Source of the DNA: an uncultured Lachnospiraceae bacterium
GTDB lineage: Bacteria > Bacillota > Clostridia > Lachnospirales > Lachnospiraceae
Direction: 5' to 3'
DNA length: 56,396 bases
Assembly: GCA_946544235.1 (NCBI GenBank)
Contig: CAMNMC010000056.1
Span: 1 to 56,396, forward strand
Part shown: positions 34,371 through 43,972 of the stretch, one piece after another
Layout of the letters: each line of letters starts with the position of its first letter
How positions within the stretch are numbered: position 1 is the first letter of the stretch
Position numbers and translations under genes: made by a program
Notes under the pieces: model-generated
What the model saw: only the letters and a program-made list of their open reading frames with translations
What the model was told of the DNA's origin: nothing
Databases searched by the model: none

Positions 34371-37148
34371 TTACTCACCGCCAAGCTTCCTGCATATCTC
34401 TTCATACTTCTTGATGAAGTCTTCGGCATCCTTGTAAATAAAGTCCGTATTACCGGCTTTTGCCGCAAACTCATGCTTCTTCGCTCTCTCACTGAAGTCT
34501 TTCATTCCTACAGTTGCCATAGAGCTTTTGATAGTATGTGCATCTATCTCATAAGCCTTGATATCTCTCGCTTCAAGGCTCTTTCTCATTCTCTCGGAAC
34601 GAACCATACACTCCCTTGCGAGATCCCCTAATATCTCAGCCAGGAGTTCTTCATCTCCGCCACAGTATTTAAGTGCCGTATCATAATCAAGCCCTTCGAT
34701 AGCAGAGAGTCTGTCTCTTATCAACCCGAAACCTGCATCTTGCGATTCCGATGCGGAATTAATATCAACAGCATTTATAGATGCCTTAGTTTTCTGTGCA
34801 TCTGTACCGCCTGCCTGCGATGACGCAGCCCCCTCGAGCACCTTCTCTGCCGGAAGAAGTCTCTTCACAGTTTCTTCAAGCAAGCCCGAATCAAGCGGCT
34901 TTGTCAGATAGTCATCAAAGCCTTCGCTGATATACATCTGACGGCTGCCGGCTACTGCATTTGCCGTAAGAACAACCGCTCTGGTATCCTTATTAAGTGA
35001 ATCCGCATCCTCTCTGATCATATGAAGCGTCTCTATACCATCAGGTGCAGGCATCATATGATCCAGAAGGATAAGATCGTATTTCTTCTCCTTACAAAGC
35101 GAGGCAGCGCGGTTACCTGTACTGCAAAGATCCGGAACGATACCGTTCTTCTTCAGGAAGAGCTTAACTATCGTAAGATTTGACTGGTTATCATCAACCG
35201 CAAGGATCTTCGCATCAGGCGCAGTAAAGCCGACTGCTCTGTTATTAGATTCCTGATAGATCTTATGCTCCATAAAGTCACTCTTGAGCAGCTCATTACT
35301 ATTATATTTCACAGGGAGCTTAACCCAGAACTCGGAACCGACTCCGAATTCACTTTCAACTCCAAGCTCTCCGTTCATGGAATCAACTATACTCCTGACA
35401 ATCGCAAGACCAAGGCCTGTACCCTCAATACTTGCATTGGACTTAATATCAGCTCTTGAGAAGGCCTCAAACAGATTCCCCTGGTCCTCCTTGCGGATTC
35501 CTTTACCTGTATCCTTTACACTCAAGTTAAGCATATAACCATCGTCTGTATATTCTCCGCCTATCTTAAGCGTAATAGTTCCCTTCTCGGTATATTTAAC
35601 TGCATTATTCAGGAAGTTGATAAGGATCTGTCTGATCCTCACCTCGTCACTTATCACCTCATTCGGGACCTCTCCTGTTACCTCGACGTTCAGTTCAAGC
35701 GACTTCTCTTCCGCCCTTTCATTAACGAGCGATATGACATCGTAAAGCATTTCAGACATAAGAAAATCAACCTCTACGATCTCAAGCTTTCCGGCCTCGA
35801 TCTTGGAGAAGTCGAGTACGTCATTTATGAGACTGAGCAGCATCTTGCCTGAATTTTTGATATTTCTTGAATACTCATCGATTGCTTTATCCGTATTTTC
35901 CCTGAGTATCATCTCGTTCATACCCAGGATGGAATTGATCGGTGTTCTGATCTCATGCGACATACTTGCAAGAAATCTGGTCTTGGCCTCAGACATATCG
36001 ATTGCACGCTGTTTCTCCATATTTATCCTTCTGAGATCGTGTACCTGCTGAATAACGATGAAGGTCAGAAGGCACCCCAGTCCGAAAACTATAGGAACGG
36101 ACTGTCTCATAGACGACGTGGTGATAAAAATAAAGAAAAGCTCCATCACGCACCCACTGAGGAAGAATAAAAAGCCAATACAGGTAAAGCGATATGTGGA
36201 AGTGTAGCCCTTGACAGCATCAACTATAATGATTGCTATTCCGACTATTGCCAAAAATGCAAGTGTGGCATTGGCAGGAGTACGAACCTTATAGAAAGGC
36301 ACGAGCCCCGTGAAATGAAGCACCGGCCACACGACAGCATTCAGAATTGCAACCAGCATCACGATTGACATTATCTTGTTATATCTGCCTCGCAGGAGTG
36401 CTGAAAAATAGATAAAAAGCGCAAGCGGCATCATGAAGCAGGCCAGATAATTCAGAAGCCCGCTCATATGATGAACACCAATAATAAGTGAACAGATAGA
36501 TGAATCCGTAAGTAACCAGGTCGCGATGATAAAGATGCTCAGCGCACCGTATAACATGTCGATCCTCTGCTTATACATCAGTCTGAGTACAATACTTACA
36601 ACAAATGCAACTAAAGAAAAGATCAGTATGATAAATGAAATGATAAATGATGTTCCGGACACCTTTAACATATGGCTGAGAGCTCCGGAACGTGTACTGA
36701 TAAACATCTCCGGAATATCCTTATCAATATCCTGTACGGCAAATCTCTCTATCACTATCTCGGTGCCGGAATCAGACTCCATAAGCGGTACGGCAAAGAG
36801 GAATTTCTTGAACGAACCACCCGGAATATCTACATCTCTTTCTTCGACAAAATCCTTTCTGAGCTCGCCGTTTATATATACCGAAACATCCTTACGGGTA
36901 TCGAAATACAGGTATTCATTATTCTTTATATTCTGTGGAAGAGTTGCTCTGATAGTCTGATTATCCTTGTCCTCATGAACAACGGTCCAGTCCTTGACAT
37001 ACTGAAGTGCTTCTTTTTCAAAGGCTTCCTTACGATTTATCAAACCATAATAAATAAAAATAAAGGCATTAATGACCATGAAAATAAACAGCAGCATCTT
37101 AACTGCCGTCATGCCTCGTTCATTTTGCCTTTTCTTTTTATCGTTCAT
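34371..37148 (-). CDS. 7TM-DISM-like hybrid kinase with receiver and C-terminal HPt
   Basis: 925 residues from the ATG at 37148 (AGGGGG six bases upstream). One helix (about 16-35) leads to an extracytoplasmic beta-rich domain (YLYFDTRKDVSVYINGELRKDF), which echoes the ectodomain of the diguanylate cyclase at 5294-6961. About seven membrane helices follow, then HisKA (FLASMSHEIRTPINSILGMNEM), HATPase (INFLNNAVKYT, DTGKGI, GTGLGLAI), a receiver (LLDHMMPAPDG, TKPLDS), a linker and an HPt domain with His in DAHTIKSSMATVGMKDF. It therefore holds all phosphorelay modules except the final receiver. It precedes the HisKA_7TM hybrid gene by 45 bases. Confidence 0.92.
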   Translation of the reverse strand: MNDKKKRQNERGMTAVKMLLFIFMVINAFIFIYYGLINRKEAFEKEALQYVKDWTVVHEDKDNQTIRATLPQNIKNNEYLYFDTRKDVSVYINGELRKDFVEERDVDIPGGSFKKFLFAVPLMESDSGTEIVIERFAVQDIDKDIPEMFISTRSGALSHMLKVSGTSFIISFIILIFSLVAFVVSIVLRLMYKQRIDMLYGALSIFIIATWLLTDSSICSLIIGVHHMSGLLNYLACFMMPLALFIYFSALLRGRYNKIMSIVMLVAILNAVVWPVLHFTGLVPFYKVRTPANATLAFLAIVGIAIIIVDAVKGYTSTYRFTCIGFLFFLSGCVMELFFIFITTSSMRQSVPIVFGLGCLLTFIVIQQVHDLRRINMEKQRAIDMSEAKTRFLASMSHEIRTPINSILGMNEMILRENTDKAIDEYSRNIKNSGKMLLSLINDVLDFSKIEAGKLEIVEVDFLMSEMLYDVISLVNERAEEKSLELNVEVTGEVPNEVISDEVRIRQILINFLNNAVKYTEKGTITLKIGGEYTDDGYMLNLSVKDTGKGIRKEDQGNLFEAFSRADIKSNASIEGTGLGLAIVRSIVDSMNGELGVESEFGVGSEFWVKLPVKYNSNELLKSDFMEHKIYQESNNRAVGFTAPDAKILAVDDNQSNLTIVKLFLKKNGIVPDLCSTGNRAASLCKEKKYDLILLDHMMPAPDGIETLHMIREDADSLNKDTRAVVLTANAVAGSRQMYISEGFDDYLTKPLDSGLLEETVKRLLPAEKVLEGAASSQAGGTDAQKTKASINAVDINSASESQDAGFGLIRDRLSAIEGLDYDTALKYCGGDEELLAEILGDLARECMVRSERMRKSLEARDIKAYEIDAHTIKSSMATVGMKDFSERAKKHEFAAKAGNTDFIYKDAEDFIKKYEEICRKLGGE

Positions 37149-37352
37149 GTAATCCCCCTGCACTATGACCGAATAAGAAGTCATCTACGGATTATGTCTG
37201 ATTATTCTGAAATTTCGGATAACCATCCGATAGGTGATAGAATTATATCATATTTCCACACCTCTTTATACTATTTTTTGCTGAAAACACATCATCACGA
37301 ACCCGTTGATTCATTTTAACTTAAACATCCTGTTCTTATAATTCTAGTCTAT

Positions 37353-38801
37353 TTATTTTGTCTCATTCTTGTCGTCAGGTCTGTATTTACCACTGGTAAT
37401 TATTTTATGCAGCATCAGCAAATAGAAAACAAACTGAAGTACCGCAAATACACAACCTATCGGATATGCGACCTCCTTCTTTATGCCGAAGCCTTCGCTC
37501 GCCATAAGTATGTAGGTCAGGCTGACCGCCGACATGAAGGCCGCCGGCATGGCTGTGACAAGAGAATACCACTTATGCTCTCTGGTTTTGATCAGATAAA
37601 CCGTTGCCACCCACAGAGTGATCATTGCAAGCGTCTGATTGCTCCATGAAAAATATCTCCAAAGGACGTTGAAGTCCAGCTGAGTCAGCAGTGCTCCAAG
37701 CCCCAGCAAAGGAAGTGTTATGATAAGGCGGTTCTTAAGCTTCTTCTGATCCAGATGAACCACCTCGGCAAGTATCAGTCTCGCCGAACGGAAGGCTGTA
37801 TCACCTGAGGTTACAGGACATGCAACAACACCGACTATAGCAAGAACGCCGCCCACCGTGCCAAGCATTCCCTTGGAAATATCATAAACCACACCTGACT
37901 GACCATGAGCTGATATAGCATCAAAGAGACCGCCTGTAACACCATAAAATGCAACGCCGCCTGCTGCCCACACAAGAGCTATTACGCTTTCAGAAAGCAT
38001 CGCACCATAGAAGATCTTTCTACCCGCCTTCTCTGAGGTGATGCATTTTGCAACCAACGGAGACTGTGTGGCATGGAAACCTGATATGGCGCCGCATGCA
38101 ACAGTAACAAACATGTATGGCCAGACCGGAAGTCCCTGCGGATGCAGATTGGACAGGCTTATCTCAGGAACAGTATATCCTCCATGCACTATACCGAACA
38201 GAATACCTGCTGCCATTGTGATCAGCACAACGCCGAAAACAGGGTACAGACGTCCGATTATCTTGTCGATTGGAAGCAGTGTGGCAAGTACGTAGTAAAG
38301 CAGTATTATTACGATCCATACCTTTGCATTCATAAAGTCCGGTGTCAGCTTAGCAAGAAGTGCCGCAGGACTGGTAACAAAAACCGTACCGGTGAGCAGA
38401 AGAAGCAGAACCGAAAAGGCACGCATGATCCATTTTAATGCAGGTCCGAGATAAATTCCCGAAAGCTCTGCTATCGATGCACCGTCATGACGCTCGGAGA
38501 TCATACCACTCATGAAATCATGAACGCCGCCTCCAAGAATCGCTCCAAAAATGATCCAGAGAAATACAACCGGTCCGAAGCAGGCTCCCATGAGCGCACC
38601 AAAGATGGGACCGGTTCCTGCGATATTCAGAAGCTGAACGAGGAAGGCCTTCCATGTCTTCATCGGAACAAAATCCACTCCGTCTTCCTTCGCAAAGGCC
38701 GGAGTTATCCTGTCATCCGGTTCGATCACCTTCGCCACGAACCGTCCGTAAAATATATAACCCAGTATTAAAACTGTGAATGCGCAGATTAATGAAATCA
38801 T
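37353..38801 (-). CDS. cstA: CstA-family carbon starvation / pyruvate-peptide transporter
   Basis: 482 residues with about 12-13 membrane helices; shorter than the roughly 700-residue E. coli CstA and typical of the short clostridial form. Recognisable CstA blocks include MISLICAFTVLILGYIFYGRFVAKVIEPDDRITPA, LLNIAGTGPIFGALMGACFGPVVFLWI, GGVHDFMSGMISERHDGASIAEL and SGFHATQSPLVAKCI. The family takes up pyruvate and/or peptides. AAGGGAGA precedes the ATG. No LytTR two-component pair, which often controls such genes, adjoins it here. Confidence 0.94.
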   Translation of the reverse strand: MISLICAFTVLILGYIFYGRFVAKVIEPDDRITPAFAKEDGVDFVPMKTWKAFLVQLLNIAGTGPIFGALMGACFGPVVFLWIIFGAILGGGVHDFMSGMISERHDGASIAELSGIYLGPALKWIMRAFSVLLLLLTGTVFVTSPAALLAKLTPDFMNAKVWIVIILLYYVLATLLPIDKIIGRLYPVFGVVLITMAAGILFGIVHGGYTVPEISLSNLHPQGLPVWPYMFVTVACGAISGFHATQSPLVAKCITSEKAGRKIFYGAMLSESVIALVWAAGGVAFYGVTGGLFDAISAHGQSGVVYDISKGMLGTVGGVLAIVGVVACPVTSGDTAFRSARLILAEVVHLDQKKLKNRLIITLPLLGLGALLTQLDFNVLWRYFSWSNQTLAMITLWVATVYLIKTREHKWYSLVTAMPAAFMSAVSLTYILMASEGFGIKKEVAYPIGCVFAVLQFVFYLLMLHKIITSGKYRPDDKNETK

Positions 38802-38945
38802 AGTCTCCCTTCCTTCCTTGCTTCAATTGTCAACGACTGCTCCTGGTGATAATTCGTACCAGTCAATAAAATCACCCCATTACCAGTCTTAAAATAATAT
38901 ATGATGATTGTGAAATGATATTTTCTATCTATTGTTTTATGATGA

Positions 38946-40085
38946 TCAATCGGCTTTTCGATTTCGCAGTGTGATTATTGAAAGTATCTTCGCCAGAATA
39001 TACGCCGATATGATCGTAAATGCATATGTCAGTCCAAGATATAACACATCAGACATAGTTCCTTCCGGTCCTCCCGGCAGGTTCCATCTGTATACATCAT
39101 GGATCAGATATATCTCATAAGTGAAGCTTCCAAGAAATCTCAGCACAGGATTTCCAAACTCAAGCTTCAGGTTGACAAGCAGCATTATGAACATGAAGAT
39201 CATGCAGAGTATCAGCTGCACTATAAGTGTCAGAAGCTTCTCCGGATAGCCCGGGTGTCCCGGCCATTCCTTGTAATAACCAAAACCTGCCTCAACATAT
39301 TCCTGTAAAATAAACCATCCGACGAAGATCAATAATGAAAGCGGAAGCAGTACCTTCCATCGTCTCACCATAAAGGTTTTAACCCGGCTTTCATATTTTG
39401 CAAACAGTATTCCCATGATGAAGATAAGTGTTGTGTTATACCACCACTCACCCATAAACCAGTGCCCTCTGATCTTTGTTGTATCATGACCCAGAAGAAG
39501 CGCCGCGATCACGAGTATCGTCGTGAATACGGTCAGCAGGCAGATCGCTTTACGTTCCGACCCCGCCTTCCTGAAGCACAGATAAAACAACGTATAGAGA
39601 ACTGTCAGCTCAACTATGAACCATGCATTACTGTTTAACAAAGTGAAACCAACCAATGAAGTAACAATGTCAAGTGCATTACTGACTTTACCTTTCGAGA
39701 CAAAGATCAGATAGATTATATTTGTGACAAAGAACGGAATCAGTATCTTCGGAAGTCTCTTTCGTAACATTCCTTCCAGATAGTTTTCTTTCGTCTTATA
39801 GCTCTTAAACAGTCCAAATCCCGAAAAGAAAAAGAATACTGACGTACACAGAATACCGAAGGAATTCCATGCGGTCACAGGTCCCTTATCTATCGCTCCG
39901 TAATTACTTATCCTCTGCACCATATGATGAAGTATGACCATAAGTGCTGCAAAAACCTGCATCGCCTTGGCCTGCCCCAGACTCCATGCCTCACCAGAGG
40001 ATTCCTCAGTTCTTCGCACCTTCGCCCCGGCAAAAAGTATTGTGAAAATGATTATAGGAAATAAAACTAATAAAATATCTGACAT
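38946..40085 (-). CDS. Acyltransferase-3 family membrane protein
   Basis: 379 residues, about ten membrane helices. WSLGQAKAMQVFAALMVILHHMVQRIS holds the family His; FFFFSGFGLFKSYKTKENYLEGMLRKRLPKILIPFFV is the matching second block. The C-terminus (FTYEIYLIHDVYRW) is also typical. It should O-acylate an exported glycan or small molecule; the acceptor is unknown. The ribosome binding site is weak and distant (GGGGA about 16 bases upstream), which suggests coupling to the small gene that ends 28 bases before it. Confidence 0.88.
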   Translation of the reverse strand: MSDILLVLFPIIIFTILFAGAKVRRTEESSGEAWSLGQAKAMQVFAALMVILHHMVQRISNYGAIDKGPVTAWNSFGILCTSVFFFFSGFGLFKSYKTKENYLEGMLRKRLPKILIPFFVTNIIYLIFVSKGKVSNALDIVTSLVGFTLLNSNAWFIVELTVLYTLFYLCFRKAGSERKAICLLTVFTTILVIAALLLGHDTTKIRGHWFMGEWWYNTTLIFIMGILFAKYESRVKTFMVRRWKVLLPLSLLIFVGWFILQEYVEAGFGYYKEWPGHPGYPEKLLTLIVQLILCMIFMFIMLLVNLKLEFGNPVLRFLGSFTYEIYLIHDVYRWNLPGGPEGTMSDVLYLGLTYAFTIISAYILAKILSIITLRNRKAD

Positions 40086-40113
40086 ATAACTAAAACGTTT
40101 TCCCCAAATAGTG

Positions 40114-40284
40114 CTACATCATTCTGTACTCAAACATCTCATATTCAAGCTTTGACCCTTCATTGATCTCCGGCGGGAGCAAAGCTCTCGCAACACATTT
40201 AAGATCATTTTCCGGTGCGGAAATATTTCTAAGATAAGCATAATCACCATCAAGTTTTTCAACTATATATTCAATTCTATCCAT
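40114..40284 (-). CDS. Small DUF3006-like protein
   Basis: 56 residues from the ATG at 40284 (AAGGGAGA upstream); a 13-codon upstream extension includes that site and is rejected. The pattern MDRIEYIVEKLDGDYAYLR ... LLPPEINEGSKLEYE fits the DUF3006 style of short SH3-like beta proteins (I/V-D-R-I-E-G-D-x-A-V ... P ... EGD). Function unknown. It lies between the ABC-F and acyltransferase genes, all minus strand and closely spaced, so probably in one transcript. Confidence 0.7.
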   Translation of the reverse strand: MDRIEYIVEKLDGDYAYLRNISAPENDLKCVARALLPPEINEGSKLEYEMFEYRMM

Positions 40285-40342
40285 TATTTTTCTCCCTTTT
40301 CCCAACAAATACTTCTTTTTCACTATATCACTAAAGCATCAA

Positions 40343-41902
40343 TTACAGCTTCGTCGTCCACTGCGAGCAGTCCCAGACATCGGTCGCAAGCCCTTCATAG
40401 AATTCCGGTTCATGGCAGACCATGATGATACTGCCCTTATACTCATTAAGTGCCCTCTTAAGCTCGTCCTTTGCATCCTGATCCAGGTGATTGGTAGGCT
40501 CGTCGAGAACAAGGAGGTTGGACTCTCTGTTGATAAGCTTGCAGAGTCTGACCTTGGCCTGCTCTCCACCAGAAAGCACCTTGCACTTACTCTCGATATG
40601 CTTTGTTGTAAGGCCGCATTTGGCAAGTGCCGCACGCACCTCGTACTGTGTAAATCCCGGAAATTCGCCCCATATCTCCTCGATACAGGTAGTATCTATA
40701 TTTGGAGACATCTCCTGTTCAAAATATCCTATTTCCAGATAATCTCCTCTGTTAGTTGTTCCCGAAACAGGCTTGATCAGTCCCAGCAGGCTCTTCAGAA
40801 GTGTAGTCTTGCCGATACCGTTCGCACCGGTCAGGACTATCTTGTCATTTCTCTCCATGCGGAAATTGATAGGCTTCGAAAGAGGCTCGTCATAACCGAT
40901 CACAAGATCGTTTGTCTCGAAAATAACCTTTCCGGAGGTTCTTGCCTCCTTAAAGTTAAACTCCGGCTTCGGTTTCTCATAAACCTTCTCGATCAGTTCC
41001 ATGTTGTCCAGCTTCTTCTGGCGCGACATGGCCATATTTCTCGTCGCTACTCTGGCCTTGTTTCTCGCAACGAAATCCTTAAGCTCGGCAATCTCCTGCT
41101 GCTGGCGGTTATAAGCTGCCTCCGCCTGAGATTTCTTCATCGCATATACTTCCTGGAACTTATCATAATCACCTGCATAGCGTTCCAGCTTATGCGTATT
41201 TCCGTCCATATGATAAATGATATTTATAACCGAATTAAGGAAAGGTATGTCGTGGGAAATAAGAATAAATGCGTTCTCATATTCCTGAAGATACCTTTTC
41301 AGCCATGTGATGTGTTCCGCATCCAGATAGTTTGTCGGCTCATCCAGAAGGAGGATGTCAGGCTTCTCGAGGAGAAGCTTGCCGAGAAGTATCTTGGTCC
41401 TCTGGCCGCCGGAAAGCTCCGTAACATCACGATCCAGTCCAAGATCCAGAAGTCCGAGAGCCCTCGCGATCTCCTCGATCTTCGAATCGATCAGATAGAA
41501 ATCGTGATTTGTGAGAAGCTCCTGAATGGTTCCGACCTCATCCATAAGGCTTGTCATCTCATCTTCATTGGACTCACCCATCTTCATATAGATCTCATTC
41601 ATTCTCTCTTCCATGGCGTAGAGAGGTTGAAAAGCACTCGCAAGGACATCCCTTATGGTCATGCCCTTCTCCAGCACTGCATGCTGATCCAGATAACCTG
41701 CCTTGACATTTTTAGACCATTCGATCTTTCCCTCGTCCGGCATCAGCTTGCCCGTGATTATATTCATAAAGGTGGACTTTCCCTCTCCGTTCGCTCCGAT
41801 AAGTCCGATATGTTCACCCTTCAGCAGTCTGAAGGATACGTCGTCAAATATAGCTCTGTCGCCAAAGCCGTGTGTTAAGTGTTCTACGTTTAAAATACTC
41901 AT
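40343..41902 (-). CDS. ABC-F family ATPase (YbiT/YkpA-like)
   Basis: 519 residues, two ABC domains and no membrane segment. Walker A motifs GANGEGKST and GANGIGKTT; signatures LSGGQRTKILLGKLLL and LSGGEQAKVRLCKL; Walker B ILLLDEPTNYLD and LLVLDEPTNHLD. The inter-domain linker (MKKSQAEAAYNRQQQEIAELKDFVARNKARVATRNMAMSRQKKL) is the coiled P-site tRNA interaction motif of ABC-F translation factors. It probably acts on stalled ribosomes; antibiotic-resistance forms exist, but this one looks like the housekeeping YbiT/YkpA type. GGAGA precedes the ATG. It starts 33 bases after the methyltransferase stop, so read-through from the upstream cassette is likely. Confidence 0.93.
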   Translation of the reverse strand: MSILNVEHLTHGFGDRAIFDDVSFRLLKGEHIGLIGANGEGKSTFMNIITGKLMPDEGKIEWSKNVKAGYLDQHAVLEKGMTIRDVLASAFQPLYAMEERMNEIYMKMGESNEDEMTSLMDEVGTIQELLTNHDFYLIDSKIEEIARALGLLDLGLDRDVTELSGGQRTKILLGKLLLEKPDILLLDEPTNYLDAEHITWLKRYLQEYENAFILISHDIPFLNSVINIIYHMDGNTHKLERYAGDYDKFQEVYAMKKSQAEAAYNRQQQEIAELKDFVARNKARVATRNMAMSRQKKLDNMELIEKVYEKPKPEFNFKEARTSGKVIFETNDLVIGYDEPLSKPINFRMERNDKIVLTGANGIGKTTLLKSLLGLIKPVSGTTNRGDYLEIGYFEQEMSPNIDTTCIEEIWGEFPGFTQYEVRAALAKCGLTTKHIESKCKVLSGGEQAKVRLCKLINRESNLLVLDEPTNHLDQDAKDELKRALNEYKGSIIMVCHEPEFYEGLATDVWDCSQWTTKL

Positions 41903-41935
41903 ATTTCAGTCTCCAAATCTTATGCTGTTTATCCG

Positions 41936-43921
41936 TCATACCGTCTTCTCAGCGACGATTATGCAATTGGAATCCGGATAGATATCCGGCTCGAGTGTTA
42001 CCTTAGGTCTGAGATGCTCAGGATATCCCGGTTCCAGAAAAGCATCCGCTCTAAGCACCTTCGCACCCAGACGCTCCAGAACCTCCCTGTATTCAGTGAT
42101 GGTATAATATCCAAACTGCTCCTGTACCTCATGACTGTAGGACTCCTGCCCCCAGGTATAGGTATAGAGGAACTCTCGTATAAAGTCAGTACATGCGCTG
42201 ACCTTTTTCTCAGCCTCATTTACCACGATCTTCTTATCCTCGATATCTCTGAGGCCTTCAAAATCACGCATATAATTCTTAAAGAACTCCAGTCCGCTGT
42301 CCTCTTTAAAGGTTACCGTGATAATTCCCTGCTGATCAGCCGGAAAGCTTCTCACACCGTCACGTATGATCAGTCTTCCGCCCGGAGCGAGCGAATCAAA
42401 AGCATTTTTAAGAGCCTTCTCTACCACGGAAATATTGAACCTGCCCTCATCCGTCATTGTATAGGAATATATCTCATGAATGATGGATGAAAAAATAATA
42501 CTGTCAACCTTACCGGTCTCACCGCCGACAAGTATCGGACCATCAACAAAATTATGACGTTCAACCGTCCAGTGATGGCCTTCGGCCTGTTTCTTTTTGT
42601 TAAGCACCGAGATTACATTTTCGGAAATATCGGTGCCAATCACTGTTTTACCCGGATATTTTTCTTCCAGAAGATCCAGCAGCACTCCGCCGCCGCTTCC
42701 GACATCAACCACCGTCTGACCGACAACATGGTCGATTATCGTATTCTTCGTGGATTCCTCCGAAGCATTCATGGTAGCAAGATATTTATCCTCGTTATTC
42801 AGGCGGTCGAACTCATCTCGCCTGAAGCCGAACATATCATAGAGAACTGTGATGCTTTTTTCGAAGGTCAGGAGACCGCTTCTCTCTGCCTCAACACAGA
42901 ATTCTATCAGCTTTTCACAGACCTTTGAGAAAGCAAGATCAACAAGTATCGCACTGCCGTTTTTTCTTGCGGTCAGGGAAACATTTTCCACCCTGTTATC
43001 CCGAAGATGCTTCTCTATAATCCTCTTTTTATAAATATTTATATGTTTCTTTCCCTCGTAATCATAATACAGACTGTCCGCCAGAGGCTTGAATGAGATA
43101 TACCTCACATCCTCCCCGCCGATCTTATCCATAAGCCCCGTAAGTATTCCGAGTATCTGAGTACCGTCAAAATCCGACAGTGCCGCCTCAAAATACCATA
43201 ATTCATATTTAGGAAAGAGCCTGTCCCTGAAGAACTCCGTAAGCTCCTGCGGTATCTCTCCCAGACACGGAAGGAGTCTCTTTACTCTCTGCTCTGCCGG
43301 AAACTCTCTCAGATCACCGATAAGAATACGGTCAATAAGAGCGCACGCCTCCGGTTTCACCTTATCCCAGAGTTCATCGGAAACACCGCGGATGATACAC
43401 TCATTAAGGATATACAGCATATTTTTCAGTATATCCTTATCAATCTTTATTTCCTCAGGCAGCAGCAGGAGCGATGCATTTTCCGCAACCGGAACTTCAC
43501 CTCTCAGACACTGACCGATCATACCGTGAGTTCTGATCAGCGTATAAATAAGCTTCCTGTCATCAAGCGATATTTTATTATCAATCTCTGGATTATCATC
43601 AAGAAATATCTCTGCCGACGCAATATTATGGATATCGAGAGAATACTCCTTTTTCTCCCAGTCCGCGCGGTCTCTGGCAGTTCCGCCCTTTGCGACCTCC
43701 GACCACTCCAGTACCATTCTTATAATATCAAAGCATTCGGCTGTAACATTAGAATTACCACAAACTTCGATCATATCAAGAATTGACAGCGTCCTCAGCA
43801 CATAGTCCAGTGTTTCACGCCCAGTTATCCCTTCAACCCGTTCCACACGTTCAACATTTACTGACCTGTTTTCTGTATAATACAGATATGAAAACCATTT
43901 TTCCTCTCTGTAATCTCTCAC
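41936..43921 (-). CDS. Large SAM-dependent class I methyltransferase
   Basis: 661 residues, GTG start with GGAGG eight bases upstream. The first 390 or so residues form a helical region with no recognisable domain. A Rossmann methyltransferase core follows: motif I VVDVGSGGGVLLDLLE (404-419), acidic ribose-binding Asp431 in VIGTDIS, motif IV-like DSIIFSSIIHEIYSY and motif VI-like LAPGGRLIIRDG. C-terminal residues (GQESYSHEVQEQFGYYTITEYREVLERLGAKV) resemble small-molecule or tRNA-modifying methyltransferases. The substrate is unknown. It is the last cassette gene, 51 bases after the NUDIX regulator gene. Confidence 0.85.
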   Translation of the reverse strand: MRDYREEKWFSYLYYTENRSVNVERVERVEGITGRETLDYVLRTLSILDMIEVCGNSNVTAECFDIIRMVLEWSEVAKGGTARDRADWEKKEYSLDIHNIASAEIFLDDNPEIDNKISLDDRKLIYTLIRTHGMIGQCLRGEVPVAENASLLLLPEEIKIDKDILKNMLYILNECIIRGVSDELWDKVKPEACALIDRILIGDLREFPAEQRVKRLLPCLGEIPQELTEFFRDRLFPKYELWYFEAALSDFDGTQILGILTGLMDKIGGEDVRYISFKPLADSLYYDYEGKKHINIYKKRIIEKHLRDNRVENVSLTARKNGSAILVDLAFSKVCEKLIEFCVEAERSGLLTFEKSITVLYDMFGFRRDEFDRLNNEDKYLATMNASEESTKNTIIDHVVGQTVVDVGSGGGVLLDLLEEKYPGKTVIGTDISENVISVLNKKKQAEGHHWTVERHNFVDGPILVGGETGKVDSIIFSSIIHEIYSYTMTDEGRFNISVVEKALKNAFDSLAPGGRLIIRDGVRSFPADQQGIITVTFKEDSGLEFFKNYMRDFEGLRDIEDKKIVVNEAEKKVSACTDFIREFLYTYTWGQESYSHEVQEQFGYYTITEYREVLERLGAKVLRADAFLEPGYPEHLRPKVTLEPDIYPDSNCIIVAEKTV

Positions 43922-43972
43922 TTTATTTCCTCCACTCCATATATTAACAAACGATTCCGTGATACAGCCGGA

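Noticed and set aside
40412-41878. A 488-codon plus-strand open frame
   Set aside because: Antisense to the ABC-F ATPase, whose Walker and signature motifs are unambiguous; the long frame follows from codon bias.
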